This document shows positions 44,904-55,900 of a stretch of DNA of 64,000 bases, piece after piece. Below the pieces are notes generated by a model, which made no database searches, was not told where the DNA came from, and saw only the letters and a program-made list of their open reading frames with translations. The stretch comes from Ipomoea triloba (taxonomy: Eukaryota > Streptophyta > Magnoliopsida > Solanales > Convolvulaceae): contig NC_044918.1 of assembly GCF_003576645.1 (NCBI RefSeq), forward strand, positions 31,598,203 through 31,662,202. Direction: 5' to 3'. The translations under genes and the position numbers were made by a program. Every line of letters starts with the position of its first letter. Within the stretch, counting starts at the first letter, position 1.

Positions 44904-45750
44904 TCTTGATGGCCAATTGGACTAGCTCCTCATAATCCACATAGTGCTGCTTGTCAACCTCATCTTTTATCTCCCAATTCAGCCCCCTATGGAAACGTGC
45001 CATGGATTGCTCTAAGTTCTCGTCAATGTTAAGTCTGGTCATGAGCTTATCCATTTCTTGAACGTACTCAGGTACTCTGCTTGATCCTTGTACCAACCCC
45101 TCAAGTTGTTGGTAAAGTTCTCGTTGATACCATGAAGGCACAAATCGCATCCTCATCATAGCCTTAAGTTGCCGCCAAGATGTAATAGGATCTTCTCCAT
45201 TCCTCGTTCTGTCAGCCATGACTTTCTCCCACAAAATTGTAGCATAATATGAAAACTCAAGAATAGCTAATTTCAATCTCTTTCGTTCAGAATACCTATG
45301 ACACTCAAACACTCTCTCCACCTTAGTCACCCACTCTAAATATGCTTCAGGATCATTTTTCCCTTGAAATTTAGGAATAGCCATCTTAATTTTTCCCATG
45401 TCATCATCACTACCCTCTATAACTCTATTTACCCCTCCTCTACGTCTCCCTCTCTCCGGGTTCCTAATAACCTCTTCCTCATTATCCCCATCACTACCTC
45501 TCTCACTACCATTTTGCCCTCTATTTTGAGTCCCTCCGCCATTTTGATTTCTGTTTAGTTCTCCCTCCACTATCTCAATTCTTTCTACCAGCCCATCAAA
45601 CTTTCTATTCACCCTCTCAAACTCCCCCTTCATAGCCCGCATCATAAATCTCACATCGGGGCTTACTTGTTGGTCATCCAAGTCACTAGGTCTCGACATA
45701 TTTAATCTGCACAAAATTGTTAGCAAAATAAAGTAATTCAAGGACCTCAC
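44896..45750 (-). CDS. Gag protein N-terminal portion, small-LTR gypsy element
   Basis: A 284-codon frame. The likely ATG is inside it, at MSRPSDLDD (about 45698). It has a predicted coiled coil near EFERVNRKFDGLVERIEIVEG, an acidic/Arg-rich linker, then a retrotransposon gag domain with KNDPEAYLEWVTKVERVF, SERKRLKLAILEFSYYA, RQLKAMMRMRFVPSWY and GLVQGSSRVPEYVQEMD. It ends where the CCHC knuckle would follow, after DYEELVQLAIKIE, so it is a truncated gag. The family is clear from these motifs; the exact gypsy clade is not. Confidence 0.75.
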   Translation of the reverse strand: MRSLNYFILLTILCRLNMSRPSDLDDQQVSPDVRFMMRAMKGEFERVNRKFDGLVERIEIVEGELNRNQNGGGTQNRGQNGSERGSDGDNEEEVIRNPERGRRRGGVNRVIEGSDDDMGKIKMAIPKFQGKNDPEAYLEWVTKVERVFECHRYSERKRLKLAILEFSYYATILWEKVMADRTRNGEDPITSWRQLKAMMRMRFVPSWYQRELYQQLEGLVQGSSRVPEYVQEMDKLMTRLNIDENLEQSMARFHRGLNWEIKDEVDKQHYVDYEELVQLAIKIE

Positions 45751-46751
45751 AACACTCCCTTACTTGCACTCTTTTGAAAGGGGTGATCACTCAGTTTCTT
45801 ACCACTCGTGTTTATCACTCTCTATTAATCTCACTAAATTTCATACAAAATGACAAACAAGGCTTGGTCCTTCAAGTTCTTGACGAGTTCGTCGAGTCTA
45901 ACCAAAAGCACACTAAACGGAACTAAGACACAACAATTTGGCTAACGGCGAATGGCTAGGATAGGGACAATTTAGGCTGGAATGTGTTGTTCGATTGTGA
46001 CTCAAAAGGAAAACAAATAAGGCCCTACGTACTAACAAGAATTGAGGAACGATAGATGATAAATGTAAGAATAAAGCAAGTGATGAGAAAATTTCAAGAC
46101 TTGTTGATAAACGAGTAACAAGTAATTATAGAACTTCAGCAATTGATTTCCAACACTTTTCTTTTTTGTACTCTTTCTTTCTTTTTTTTTTTGTTTTTTT
46201 TTGTTTTTTTTTTTGAATATTTCCACTTTTGATTCTCCTTTTTTTTTTTTGAATGCAACAATGAAGGATAAAACAGATTTAGCACCAATGAAACACAACG
46301 CAGTTTCTGGCAGAAAATGACAAAATCTGGACGTAATTTCAACGAATTTCTGGGAGCAATTGGTAACGAATTTTCACTCAATTTTTTTCAGATTTCAATT
46401 TCAATAATATTAAGAAATACAGAAAAAAATTCAGATAAAAAAAACGAACATAACTATTTGTTTTGGAATTTCAAACTTGACTGCGCAAAATAGGAAAATT
46501 TCAGGCAGTGAGTATTAATCAATTTACTGGTATTGAACGGCAAGGAATTAATCAATGAAATTTAATAGGGAGATAGTAGACTCATTAAGGATTATGGAAA
46601 AATTATGAAACTTTTGTTTGGAACGAGTTTTGACAAATAAATAGGTAACTCACAAAACAGGCAGAGGCAACAACTGAAACAAAGACAAACTGCAAAGAAA
46701 AATGAATTAGGTTGTGATTTGTAACCTCTTAGAGCGTGAGAGCAAACCCGT
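45751..46751 (-). other. Untranslated leader of the small-LTR gypsy element
   Basis: Lies between the PBS (46752-46763) and the gag start. No gene. Poly-T tracts at about 46170-46250 on the plus strand create Lys-rich minus-strand frames that are low complexity. Confidence 0.6.
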
Positions 46752-47067
46752 GCTTTGATACCAAAAATGGGACACTTTAATCAAAGCTTTCCTCCAATTA
46801 AATACCCATTAAATTGATCACGTGGCCATCGTCCCCATCCGAATGTCTAACTTTAAACCTGGCTTGTATGAGAATCTAGGAACCATTGTTACTTTCAACA
46901 AATCTTCTTCGCGATTCCTGCCCTCATCATTACCTTTTCTGAACCGCCGTATAGGCATTAAATACCTTCTGACTCTGACGTAAGCTATCCATTCCATCAA
47001 CCATCGCATCACTCGCTCGTCCGTCCGATTTAAGCCACGCGTCCTCATCTCTTTCCTCCTTCGACTC

Positions 47068-47074
47068 TATAAAA
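47068..47074 (+). promoter_or_regulatory. TATA box of the gag-like unit
   Basis: TATAAAA in CTCTATAAAAGG, followed by a CT-rich leader and ATG at 47171. About 90 bp upstream, TCTGACGTAAG contains a TGACG-type motif known from plant stress-responsive promoters (inference). Confidence 0.6.
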
Positions 47075-47170
47075 GGTTCACCCGCTTCGCTTTTTCCTCT
47101 TTCGCCTTCTTCTTCTGCAGTCCAATTCCCTTCACTCGCTGTTTCTCCACCACCGTCGTCTACTCCCACA

Positions 47171-47453
47171 ATGCCTCTTTCTCTCTGGTGTCAGTTCCGC
47201 AAACCCTTCCGGTAAGCTTCTTTTTCCCTTTCTTGCTTTCTTGCCTTCCATGTCTTCGTCTTCCTCTTCTTCCCGTGTGAGGTTTTCAGAAAACCTCTCC
47301 GCCTCTGCCTTTTGGCCGGTGGCTTCTAGGGATGCCCCGACCGATCCTCCGACCAATGCGTCGGAGGATATCCCTTTTCATCCGGCCATGGCCGCATTTG
47401 GAATGTCGCCATGGGTCAACCTTGATCGGGCCCCAGGCCAGAATGTGGCCCTC
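47171..47453 (+). pseudogene. Start of the gag-like gene, cut by a solo LTR
   Basis: ATG 47171 gives MPLSLWCQF to a GT donor at 47212. A second in-frame start, ATG 47250, gives a Ser-rich 68-codon stretch (SSSSSSSRVRFSENL, later AFGMSPWVNLDRAPGQ) that runs into the insertion at 47453. After the insertion (50356) this frame ends in TAG within about 30 codons, and the recognisable domain resumes in another frame, so a frameshift or intron is required. Confidence 0.45.
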
Positions 47454-50350
47454 TGTAACACCCCAATTTTCCACTCTTATACTTTATTACAAGTCAGTAA
47501 TCAGACGTTGCGGAAGCTTACATCTACTCAACAGAAAACTGGGTGCTAGCGCCACACCTAGAGTGAATTCTATCACCTCTTTGACGAACTCCACTCCAAG
47601 TGCTAAGGCTAAACTTACAACACCAACATACTACAACAACATCATAGTAGACCTCAACCTGCACTTCTCTTCTATTCTGAGCTCATCGGCTACAGAGGTA
47701 CTCACTAAACTGCATCTGATAAAAACAATACACATTGAAGTGTAGTTAGCGCGACGGCTAAGTAAGGATATCCACGGGTTATTCAAAACTAAATAAAGGT
47801 TTTGTAAAAAAAATTGTTACATCAAAACCCTATCCTTACTCATCAGCCGAGGTTCTACCTGCAACAGTTACACATAGCAACGTGCACACATAATAGGCAA
47901 CAATTTCAATATCAATCTTGAATCACTTTCCCTCTAGACGAGGTCATACAATAATCATTTACTTACTCAAAGCATATATTGCTGAACATTTAAGCATATA
48001 AGCAAGTAATGGAAAAACACAAATTCCACCTTTTTGTTCTCAATCACTTTCTTTGAAAAACATTTCCCTCATAAGGAAATTCTCTTCACTTTTCACCTTT
48101 CAGAGAGATCACCCACAACCTTTGGGTACTTAAATACTTGTCACATCTTTCTTTCCCGTAGCTACGGCGTAACTACATTCATATTTCAAAATTCCACTTA
48201 GTCCTAGATAGAAAGTGTGAGGCCTTTGGAGTCCTTTCTCCACTTTTGACTGACCACTTGGATCGTTCAACTCGGGTTCAGTGGTCATCGCCCGGTCTAA
48301 TACTGATCCCCTGGACTTATAGGAGCGTTGGAATGATTCTAGCTAGCCTCACTAGGTTCATAAGAACGACACCTACCCGAACATAGACTGACTATACTTA
48401 AGTGTGCACACCCCCGCAGGAGACCCTTTTCCTTCCGGGTGATATAGTACTCGGCGAATAGACTTCGCCCACAGTATGACTGATCATACACATAATTACC
48501 ATGCGGAATAGGCACTTTAAGCTCATCTTTATTCCGTGGTTAACAAGATCCTTCACAACTTTTACTAGAACTAAGGTTTGAAAATATTTTTCTACTCTTT
48601 CCCTTTTCTTGCATTGAAAATATTTTGGAAATACTTGGGTCAATTCCAATACCCGGAAATTAATTCTCCTTTTAACCCAATTCAAAAATTCTCCTTTTCC
48701 TTTGCAAAACATTTGGATGATCCACTAACATCCTTTCACAAAAGTAATTCAAGTGTAACAATTCTACAATTTCCACCCCACATTTATCACATAAGTCTCA
48801 TATTTGACACCTACATCTCAATGCATATAACATATACATTTCCAACTTCAACATAGGCATAACACATAACATATATTTATTCTTCTCACTAACCACATAT
48901 ATAATTATGGGTTACACATACCATATACTATACACACAATGTGACATTTTACCATGTATATATATACATAATACAACATTTTATTAATACATACATACCC
49001 ATATATGTACATATATATATATGGTTTAAATATCCACACACCACACGTACATAAATATATATATATACAATACACACACACATATATATATATATACACT
49101 ATACTTCACGTACATACACACCAATATGCACACAATACTTATAATTATATATACATTACACTACACGTACCTACATTACATATATATACATAGTTCACAT
49201 ATATAAATATATATATATATACTATGCTACACGTACACACTCCCCATATATATACATAATTCATATATATAAATATATGTATATATACTATACTACACGT
49301 ACATACACATAATTATGTACACAAAAATTCCACCTAGAACTCATCATATTTCAACCAAGCTATCAATTATCTAGTTCCAAACAACCTCAACCAATTAAAG
49401 GGATTCCTTACCTCAACCGGGTTTCTAATTTTGTAGAAGATCATTAGAGTTGATTTTCCCCAATTTCACCTTAAAACCCTAAAATTCCATCAACCACATA
49501 ACACGTGATTTTAAGAAATCTTAACTTAGATTCTTGTTCTAGGATGAAAAATAAAGCTATCTACCGAATAAAATGGAATTTTACCGAATAGATGATGATC
49601 TTGTGAAGAAAATTAGCTAGGAAGCTTTCTTGATCACAAGGAATGAAGATGAATTTTTCTCTCCTTTTTCCTCTCTTTATTTCGAAAATGGGAATAGAAT
49701 GGGGATAATGGAAGATCAAAGCTCTATTTATAGCAAGAATGGGAAAGCTTGGAGAGTAAGTCTCAATTTGGGGCTTGAAGAGTAAGCCACATTGTTTCTT
49801 ATAAAGGAAGACATAAGAAACTTAGAGATCAAGCTTCAATTTGGATCATCTCAAAAAATTATTTAAATAATAACATGTGGCTAGAAAGAATGACACTTGT
49901 CACAACCTTGTGGTGGGTAAGGGAATATATCTTCTTTTGGACTGTTCGGGATTAAAACAGATAAAATTACGGTAGGAAATAATTTAATTCCAATAATTTT
50001 CGAAACCAAAAATTTATCCCAGACTGAAACTTAAAATTGGGCTAGGTTCGGTACACCGCGAAATTTCGCGATGTATGATCAAAAATAAATTTTTGCTGCT
50101 ATGGGCTAATTTAATTAACTAGGAAATTCCAGAATAATAGTATGGTGTCTAAAAATCCATTTCCTAGGACAAACGGGTCCGAATACTAGCTCCTAAAAGT
50201 TTTACGGTTCGTGACCGGGACGTACGCTCGCAGCTTAATAACAACTATACTCACTTATAAAAACTCTTTTGAAATATCTGAAGATCATAACTTATGAATG
50301 TCAACGCCTTAGGATGAAATAATAATGTTAGGAAAATACGGGGTATTACA
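47454..50350 (-). mobile_element. Solo LTR, 2,897 bp, TSD CCCTC
   Basis: It runs from TGTAACACCCC to CGGGGTATTACA, flanked by CCCTC (47449-47453 and 50351-50355). The minus-strand order is U3 with CGCGAAATTTCGCG (50057-50070), TATAAATA (49725-49732), donor GAG/GTAAGG (49411), a long (TA)n/ACGTAC tract, GGCGAAGTCTATTCGCC-type hairpin (48454-48470) and acceptor TTTTTATCAG directly before ATG (47713-47715). The U3 end resembles elements 1 and 2; the part near 49740-49915 resembles solo LTR 35800. The short ORFs inside are not coding. Confidence 0.88.
48905..49318. repeat. TA-rich microsatellite with recurring ACACGTAC units
   Basis: Alternating TATATA and CACACA tracts are punctuated at least four times by CACGTACATA/ACACGTACAC-type units (near 49044, 49107, 49163, 49230 and 49295). 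It lies within the predicted LTR intron. Frames here are artefacts of the repeat. Confidence 0.7.
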
Positions 50351-50479
50351 CCCTCAACCTTCCGGCCCAATATACTTCTACCCTTTCTTCAGTAAAGCTC
50401 GAACGCACCCAGGCCCTGTTGGCCCCAAGGCTATAGTCATGGCAGCTGGTGAACGCGATATTCACGATCCTCCTCTGGC

Positions 50480-50854
50480 TATATTGGCCTTCACTACAAA
50501 TCTATGCTATACGGGTTCCGTATTCCACTCCATCCCTTTTTTTCCACCTTCTTCAACTATTTTTGTATACTGCCTGGACAGCTCGTCCCCAACTCTCACC
50601 GCCTTCTCACATGCTTTCTTACTTCCACTCATCGAGTCGGCGTCCAACCAACCATACCTCTTTTCAACCAACTTTTTCAAATGTCCCAGGTCGGCAAACC
50701 CCCTCTACATTCGTGCAAATATCCCAACGACGGGGTTGCCGAGTCATTGCTAGCTTTTTCGTCAAACCTTCCGACCCTCAGGACGCCTTTTCTTTCCATC
50801 TTCGATGGCATCCGAGCTTTTATCGCTTGGATGGGAAGCCTAACTAGGTGGTAG
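50480..50854 (+). pseudogene. Gypsy-type gag-like domain fragment (PF04195-like)
   Basis: The plus-strand frame through 50504-50854 reads YGFRIPLHPFFSTFF, LPGQLVPNSHRLLTCFL and GVQPTIPLFNQLFQMSQVG, the pattern of the plant 'putative gypsy type transposon' domain (R-PLHPF..., P-QL-PN-WR-L, GV-PT--LF--LF; recognition from memory). The upstream join to the 47250 exon is out of frame. Its function in the family is unknown, and it is presumed structural. Confidence 0.55.
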
Positions 50855-50984
50855 ACTCGCCTTTAGAAATCGCTGTAGTGGCGATGAAGGGCCAACTCCT
50901 CCCGGTCGACACATGGTCCAGCCTTAGGCAAGGCTAATTTTCTTCCTAAAGGCGCAACCCACGCAAGTTGCTTCTTCTCTTATC

Positions 50985-51596
50985 TTGCGCCCATCCCTTC
51001 TCTTCTTGGTCTCTTACGTAATTACTAATGCTTCAATTTGTTCTTTCCCAGCCGATAGTGACCCTGACGAGCTAGTCAGCTGGAAGACCCTTCAATCTTC
51101 TACCAGAGCTGATGACAACTCTTCGGAAGACGAAGAGCTGGAAGGTGTTGTCGAAATCTCTTCTTCGGACTCTGAGGCCTCGACTGCTCATGTGGAAGCT
51201 CGCCAAGCTACCCTCCGAGCCCGTCACAAGGGCAAAGCTATGGCCGCCGAAAAGGGGAAAGGCAAGACTATTGATGTGTCCCCCTCTGATCCAACCCTTG
51301 CCAGCCCTACTGCTGTCGCACTGGCTGCCGCCCACCAGCCACGCTTGCATACGTCTAGCTCTAAGAAAAAATCCAACACCTCCGTCCCGACCTCTGCTAA
51401 GAGGGCGAGGCGTCCCTCGGAGGCCATCCCCGAGGACCCTGCTGCCGCGGACAAGACCTTCAGTTTCCGCCGCCTAGAGCAAATGATCACTGCTTCCGAC
51501 CTTCAATCTTTGGAGGGTGCCAGTCCGACCTATCTTCTCCAGTTGGCTGCCTACCACAACTTTCAGGTAATCTTTCTCAGACTTCCTCTTTTCTAA
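50985..51596 (+). pseudogene. Ser/Glu-rich exon of the gag-like unit
   Basis: 203 codons, starting in intron-like sequence. The coding part probably begins after TTTCCCAG near 51050 (ADSDPDELVSWKTLQ). It has an acidic SSEDEELEGVVEISSSDSEAS segment, basic clusters (KGKAMAAEKGKGK; SAKRARR) that could be nuclear-localisation-like, and ends QLAAYHNFQ at a GT donor near 51568. Another segment after TTTCTCAG (51625-51632) is coiled-coil-like (LLKSTKAANSKEVKNLKADMAKL). No known domain is recognised. Confidence 0.45.
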
Positions 51597-51839
51597 TCTC
51601 CTGGGTTTATTTACACTTTACTATTTTCTCAGGCGTAGCTTTTCCAAGTCGGACTTAACAACGCTGTCAAGGGTCTAGCCAAAGATTCCGAGCTTCTGAA
51701 ATCCACGAAGGCAGCTAATTCCAAGGAAGTGAAGAATCTTAAGGCTGATATGGCCAAGCTGAGCGCCAAGCGCTGAAGTCGACCCGGGAGGATGCACTGA
51801 GGGAGTTCAAGAGTCAGGGGACTTTCAAGATGAGGCCAT

Positions 51840-52345
51840 GACCCATGCCGACATGCACGCTCTTACAGTTGTGGATAAGTGGTTGGAGGGTGAGGTCGGG
51901 AAGCGATACTTGCTCGACCTTGGCGAGACGGACTACGATATGGGATACCAAGATGCTCAGAAAGCAATCTTCGAGCTTCTTAACGCCCGGGATACGACCT
52001 TCTCTCCGACTAGATAGGGCCTTCTAACCCCAGTTACCCCCCGATGATAACCAGAGGGCCAAGGATGCAACTCTGAATGCCTCGGTGGATACAATTGGTT
52101 GTGAGATTTCGATGGATAATGCGTATCTGAACTCACCAGCCAACTTGAATTCCGTTGATGGGATGGATCGAGCTTCAGTTCTGACTCTAGCCGAGGACGG
52201 CCAAGGCGACGCGGCTGCCATTGAGGAGGAAGACCCATCTGCTGCTCTCCAACTGAACTGCCAACGCTCTAGGAGCTCCGAGCGCAATCTACCTACTGGA
52301 CCATCGGAGGTGGATGCGGACGGAGTCCCTCAGTCGGAGGCCTAA
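51840..52345 (+). pseudogene. C-terminal exons of the gag-like unit
   Basis: A 60-codon frame (51845-52027) includes VDKWLEGEVGKRYLLDLGETDYDMGYQDAQKA in one phase, and the terminal frame 52085-52345 is acidic (DGQGDAAAIEEEDPSAAL) and ends TAA. The phases are shifted relative to each other, so the gene is decayed or spliced. AT-rich sequence with TGTAATAGAG and AATGAACAATCC follows as a probable 3' UTR. Confidence 0.4.
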
Positions 52346-52649
52346 AATGCTATAGCCGGTTTACCTTTGCTCTACGGATTATTTAATCGCCCTGTAATAG
52401 AGATATGATTTTTTTGAACAATTAATGAACAATCCTTTTCCTTTCCTTGCTTTGCTTTCTTTGTCTCGCATGCCTTTAAATTTTTCGCTAAGTGTAACGA
52501 CTGACAGACCGAGCTAACTTTCGCTCAGGCCCCTTTTAACCTGAACTTCCACCCAACCTTCGACGCGTGACCTTATCGTTCCCAAAATTGACGAAGTCCT
52601 AGCTCGGACCTTTGAAAACCCTTGTCCTTCCTTTCAACTATGTTGATTT

Positions 52650-53020
52650 TCCAACCTTTTCCTCCCTTACTTCACTTTTTCCTCCTTTACATTATTTTTT
52701 CTCCTTTATTTCACTATGTCAATTTCCCGACCCTTTCCTCCCTTACTTCATTTTTTTACCTTTATTTCATTTTTTCTCCTTTACTTCACTGTGTCGATTT
52801 CCCGACCTTTTCCTCCCTTGCTTCACTTTTTCTCCTTTACTTCATTTTTCCTCCTTTATTTCACTATGTCGGTTTCCCGACCTTTTCCTCCCTTACTTCA
52901 TTTTTCCTCCTTTATTTCATTTTCCTCCTTTACTACAACTACGTCGGTTTCCCGACCTTTTCCTCCCTTACTTCATTTTTTCTCTTTTACTTCAACTATG
53001 TCGGTTTCCCGACCTTTGTT
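52650..53020. repeat. Pyrimidine-rich minisatellite, ~75-bp unit
   Basis: About five units, each starting CGACCTTTTCCTCCCTTACTTC (or a close variant; near 52650, 52729, 52803, 52879 and 52957) and ending in TGTCGGTTTCC. The plus strand is almost pure C and T. The three overlapping plus-strand frames here are repeat artefacts. Confidence 0.8.
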
Positions 53021-53046
53021 TGGATTCGCGCCACTCCGAGGCTAGT

Positions 53047-53395
53047 GGACCACCCGACTTTCGTCTTAAAGAACACATGCCAATTTTAGGATGGCGGACC
53101 ACCCGACTTTTGTCTTATGGAACCCGCGCTAATTTTAGGCTGGCGGACCACCCGACTTTCGTCTTAAAGAACCCGCGCTAATTTTAGGCTGGCGGACCAC
53201 CCGACTTCCGTCTTAAAGAACCCGTACCAATTTTAGGCTAGCGGACCACCCGACTTTAGTCATAAAAAACCCGTGTCAATTTTAGGATGGCGGACCACCC
53301 AATTTTCATCTTAAAGAACCCGCGCTAAATTTAGGCTGGCGGTCCACCTGACTTTCGTCTTATAGAACCCGTGCCAATTTCGAGGTTGGTGGACC
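53047..53395. repeat. 49-bp tandem repeat, seven copies
   Basis: Each unit starts GGACCACCCGACTTTCGTCT and ends in ATTTTAGGCTGGC or a variant. Starts fall at 53047, 53096, 53145, 53194, 53243, 53292 and 53341, with a partial eighth. Divergence increases towards the right. Confidence 0.88.
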
Positions 53396-53614
53396 ACCCT
53401 AATGGACACTTAGGAATAGTCTGAACATATATTTTTATTTCTAAAAATAATCGAATTATAGGCTTTTCGGCCCTTTACAAAAAATAAGTATTTCAGTTGC
53501 TAAGTATAATAGACCTTTCGGCGACTAACTAGCTAAGGGTTTTTGGACCTTTCGGGCGGCCGCGGAGGAGGTCAATTTCGGCCTTCCTCGACGCGGTCGT
53601 GCGCCGACTAGCGC

Positions 53615-54569
53615 CTAGGCACCGATCAATCGGCGCCTAAGCGAGATTTTTACCACACTGCCCGCCAATGGTTGGTCTGTTAATACTCGAATCGGGTGAG
53701 CTTGGAAGTAGGAGACCAACTTTCTGGCCGTGACCACTAACGCATAGACCATTTTCTCGAGTGGCGAGTAACGAACTTCGACGACCTTTAAAGCTCTACT
53801 GACATAGTATATCGGATGCTGATCCTTGTCTTCTTCTCGAACAAGGACCGAGTTGATGGCTTGTTGGGAGACGGCTAGGTAAAGACACAACACTTCGCCC
53901 TCCACTGGTTTGGTCAATAGTGGAGGGGAAAACAGGTACTTCTTGAGGCCTTCAAAAGCAGTCTGACACTCCTCCGACCAAACGAACCCATCCGTAGTCT
54001 TCAGGGCATCGAAGAAAGGTAGGGATCGGTCGGCTGATTTTGACAAAAATCGACTTAACGAGGTCGTCCACATGGTTTTCCACTTTGGGACTTTTCACGA
54101 GCATGTCATCAACGTAGGCGGCCACACACTTTCCCAACAAGTCTTTGAACATTTGAGACACCATTCTGGTGTAAGTCGCACAAGAATTCTTCAAACCGAA
54201 GGGGATTACTCAGTAATAGTATACTCTGTCCGGAGTCACGAAAGCGATTTTCTCCTCATCAGGCACATGCATAAAGATTTGGTGGTAACCTCGAAAGGCG
54301 TCCATGAAACTCAGTAAAGCACACCCTGCTGTCCCGTCCACCATCTGATCAATCCTTGGCAGTGGGAATGGGTCTTTGGGGCAAGCTTTGTTTAAATCGG
54401 TGTAGTCGACGCACATTCTCCAAGCGAGCGGCTTTGGGACAAACACTACGTTGGCCAACCATCTAGGATATTTCACCTCTCGGATATGCCCAGCAACTAA
54501 CAATGCATCAATTTCCTTTTTCACAAACTCTCGTCGATCGGTCGAGAGATGTCGTTTCCTTTGGACCAC
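53615..54569 (-). pseudogene. Tat-type gypsy RT and RNase H fragment
   Basis: Three minus-strand frames in order. 54210-54569 reads KEIDALLVAGHIREVKYPRW, MCVDYTDLNKACPKDPFPLP and GYHQIFMHVPDEEKIAF, the N-terminal RT motifs of Tat/Ogre-type gypsy elements. 53952-54194 continues with MFKDLLGKCVAAYVDDMLVKS, carrying the YVDD catalytic motif. 53615-54073 covers the RT thumb and the start of RNase H (FEGLKKYLFSPPLL, LYLAVSQQAINSVLVREED, YYVSRAL). A TAA/frame break separates the first two pieces. RNase H breaks off and integrase is missing. It is opposite in strand to the gag-like unit on its left. Confidence 0.82.
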
Positions 54570-54601
54570 AGGTCCCGTTTATTTTTAATATTTTGATAAA
54601 C

Positions 54602-54632
<31 letters not shown>

Positions 54633-55900
54633 TTTGAATAAGTTAATGATTCAAAAATTATACAAGCCTATTATTAAATTATATTATGTGACCCAAAATC
54701 ATTTGAGACTAGTTTGGCTCTCCTTTATTTCTAATCTAGGGAAGTAATTAATTTATTAAGAAACTAATATATATTTCTATAGATAAGTACGTACATACCC
54801 TACTGCTATAGTATATATAAATTAAACTTAAGATTAATATATTTATGTGATTAATAAACACACGCACCCCAGGCCACAAAGAAAAAAAAAAGGAAAAATA
54901 AACCCTAGCTATATATATATAGAATTTCCCTTAGCTGCCAATTAATTGAGCCCCTTTCAATTTCTTATTCTCGTCAACAGCAGCCGCAATAAACCCTTTC
55001 AAATTCATTAGTCGTCACCCTCAATTTGTATGCAAACATCGTCAAGTTCTCTCCACTATTCATTGTAGGAATTCAAGGGTTTGTGGATTTTGGAATCCAG
55101 GTAAGATTTATGTTCATCTAAATTATTTTTACCCCATAAGAAACAAAAACCTTTTTTCTATGTGCTTATGTGAAAATCTTTTGCCCTAAAAAAAACAAAA
55201 CAATTTCGTTATTTTTGAATAATTGCTATGTGATTCATGATTTTCGTGAATATTGTATTCTATATTAAAATTGTTTGATTGTGACAGTGATATTGAGTAT
55301 GAATTCATATTAATTATTTTTTTAAAGTAATTCATATTAATTTGATTTTATACATAATTGATATATTTGAATTGACTATTGTATATATATGATTATTATA
55401 TGAATTACATTTAAGTGATTTTATGCACTACGGAATTTATATAAGCTTATTATACGAACCTATGAATGTCAGGTAGTGTATGTGTATATACTTGGAAATT
55501 TTAATTGGGATGAATACGTGAATTGTGTGTATACATATGTATATAATTAGTGTATGTGTTTTGTGAATTGGAGTATTAAGTCATGATTCTCGCAAAGCTT
55601 ACAGATTATGTATTTTAATATAGCTACTGGATAATTGGGTATAAGATATTGGTACCTTGTATAGTGAGAATATATGTGGTAAGTTGGATGCTAAGTAATT
55701 GGTGTGATGTTGTGAATAAAATTATTGTGGTTATAGTCACATAATAGGTATAAAGTTTGACGAGCTACTTGGATACAATGATTTTTGATATAAGATGTGA
55801 ACTTTGAGGGTTAAAGATATATTTGTTTTGTCATGGGGAATGGTGCCGTTTGATATTTTTACCTTGAGGAGTGAGCAGTGATGTAAAAGCTGACTCACTA
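54570..55900. other. AT-rich non-coding DNA, possible LTR fragment
   Basis: No gene. An (ATT)n microsatellite lies at 54602-54632. Sequence near 54900-55105 has TATATATATA followed by a CT-rich leader and a CCAG/GTAAG donor-like junction, so this may be a plus-strand LTR truncated by element 2 at 55901. Confidence 0.4.

Larger units (their letters stand above)
43680..46900 (-). mobile_element. Small-LTR gypsy element with RT-RNaseH-integrase deleted
   Basis: Two 133-bp LTRs, 43680-43812 and 46768-46900, are near-identical (TGGGACACTTTAATC to CTTTCAACA or CTCTCAACA on the plus strand). PBS GCTTTGATACCA (46752-46763) is the reverse complement of an iMet-type site TGGTATCAAAGC. The PPT complement TCTCCCCCTTCCTTAGG follows the left LTR at 43813. 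The interior keeps gag and protease, then jumps from the protease-RT linker straight into the PPT region. No target duplication is visible (AAAAA versus AATCT). Confidence 0.78.
46901..53395 (+). mobile_element. Non-autonomous gypsy-type unit with promoter and gag-like exons
   Basis: Boundaries are approximate, as no LTR pair was found. It has a TATA promoter (47068-47074), a leader exon with GT donor (47212), gag-like coding pieces interrupted by a solo LTR, a spliced-looking Ser/Glu-rich exon, a coiled-coil piece, a terminal acidic exon ending TAA at 52343-52345, then two minisatellites. The plant family called gypsy-type putative transposon (PF04195-like) has this organisation (inference from the N-terminal motif). 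No RT lies in this orientation. Confidence 0.55.

Noticed and set aside
48905..49193. Tyr/Ile-rich frames on both strands
   Set aside because: TA/CA microsatellite artefacts.
52612..53181. 189-, 155- and 109-codon overlapping frames rich in Phe/Pro/Ser
   Set aside because: All three come from the pyrimidine-rich minisatellite; unit repetition keeps frames open.
54602..54632. (ATT)n run considered as a regulatory element
   Set aside because: A plain trinucleotide microsatellite.
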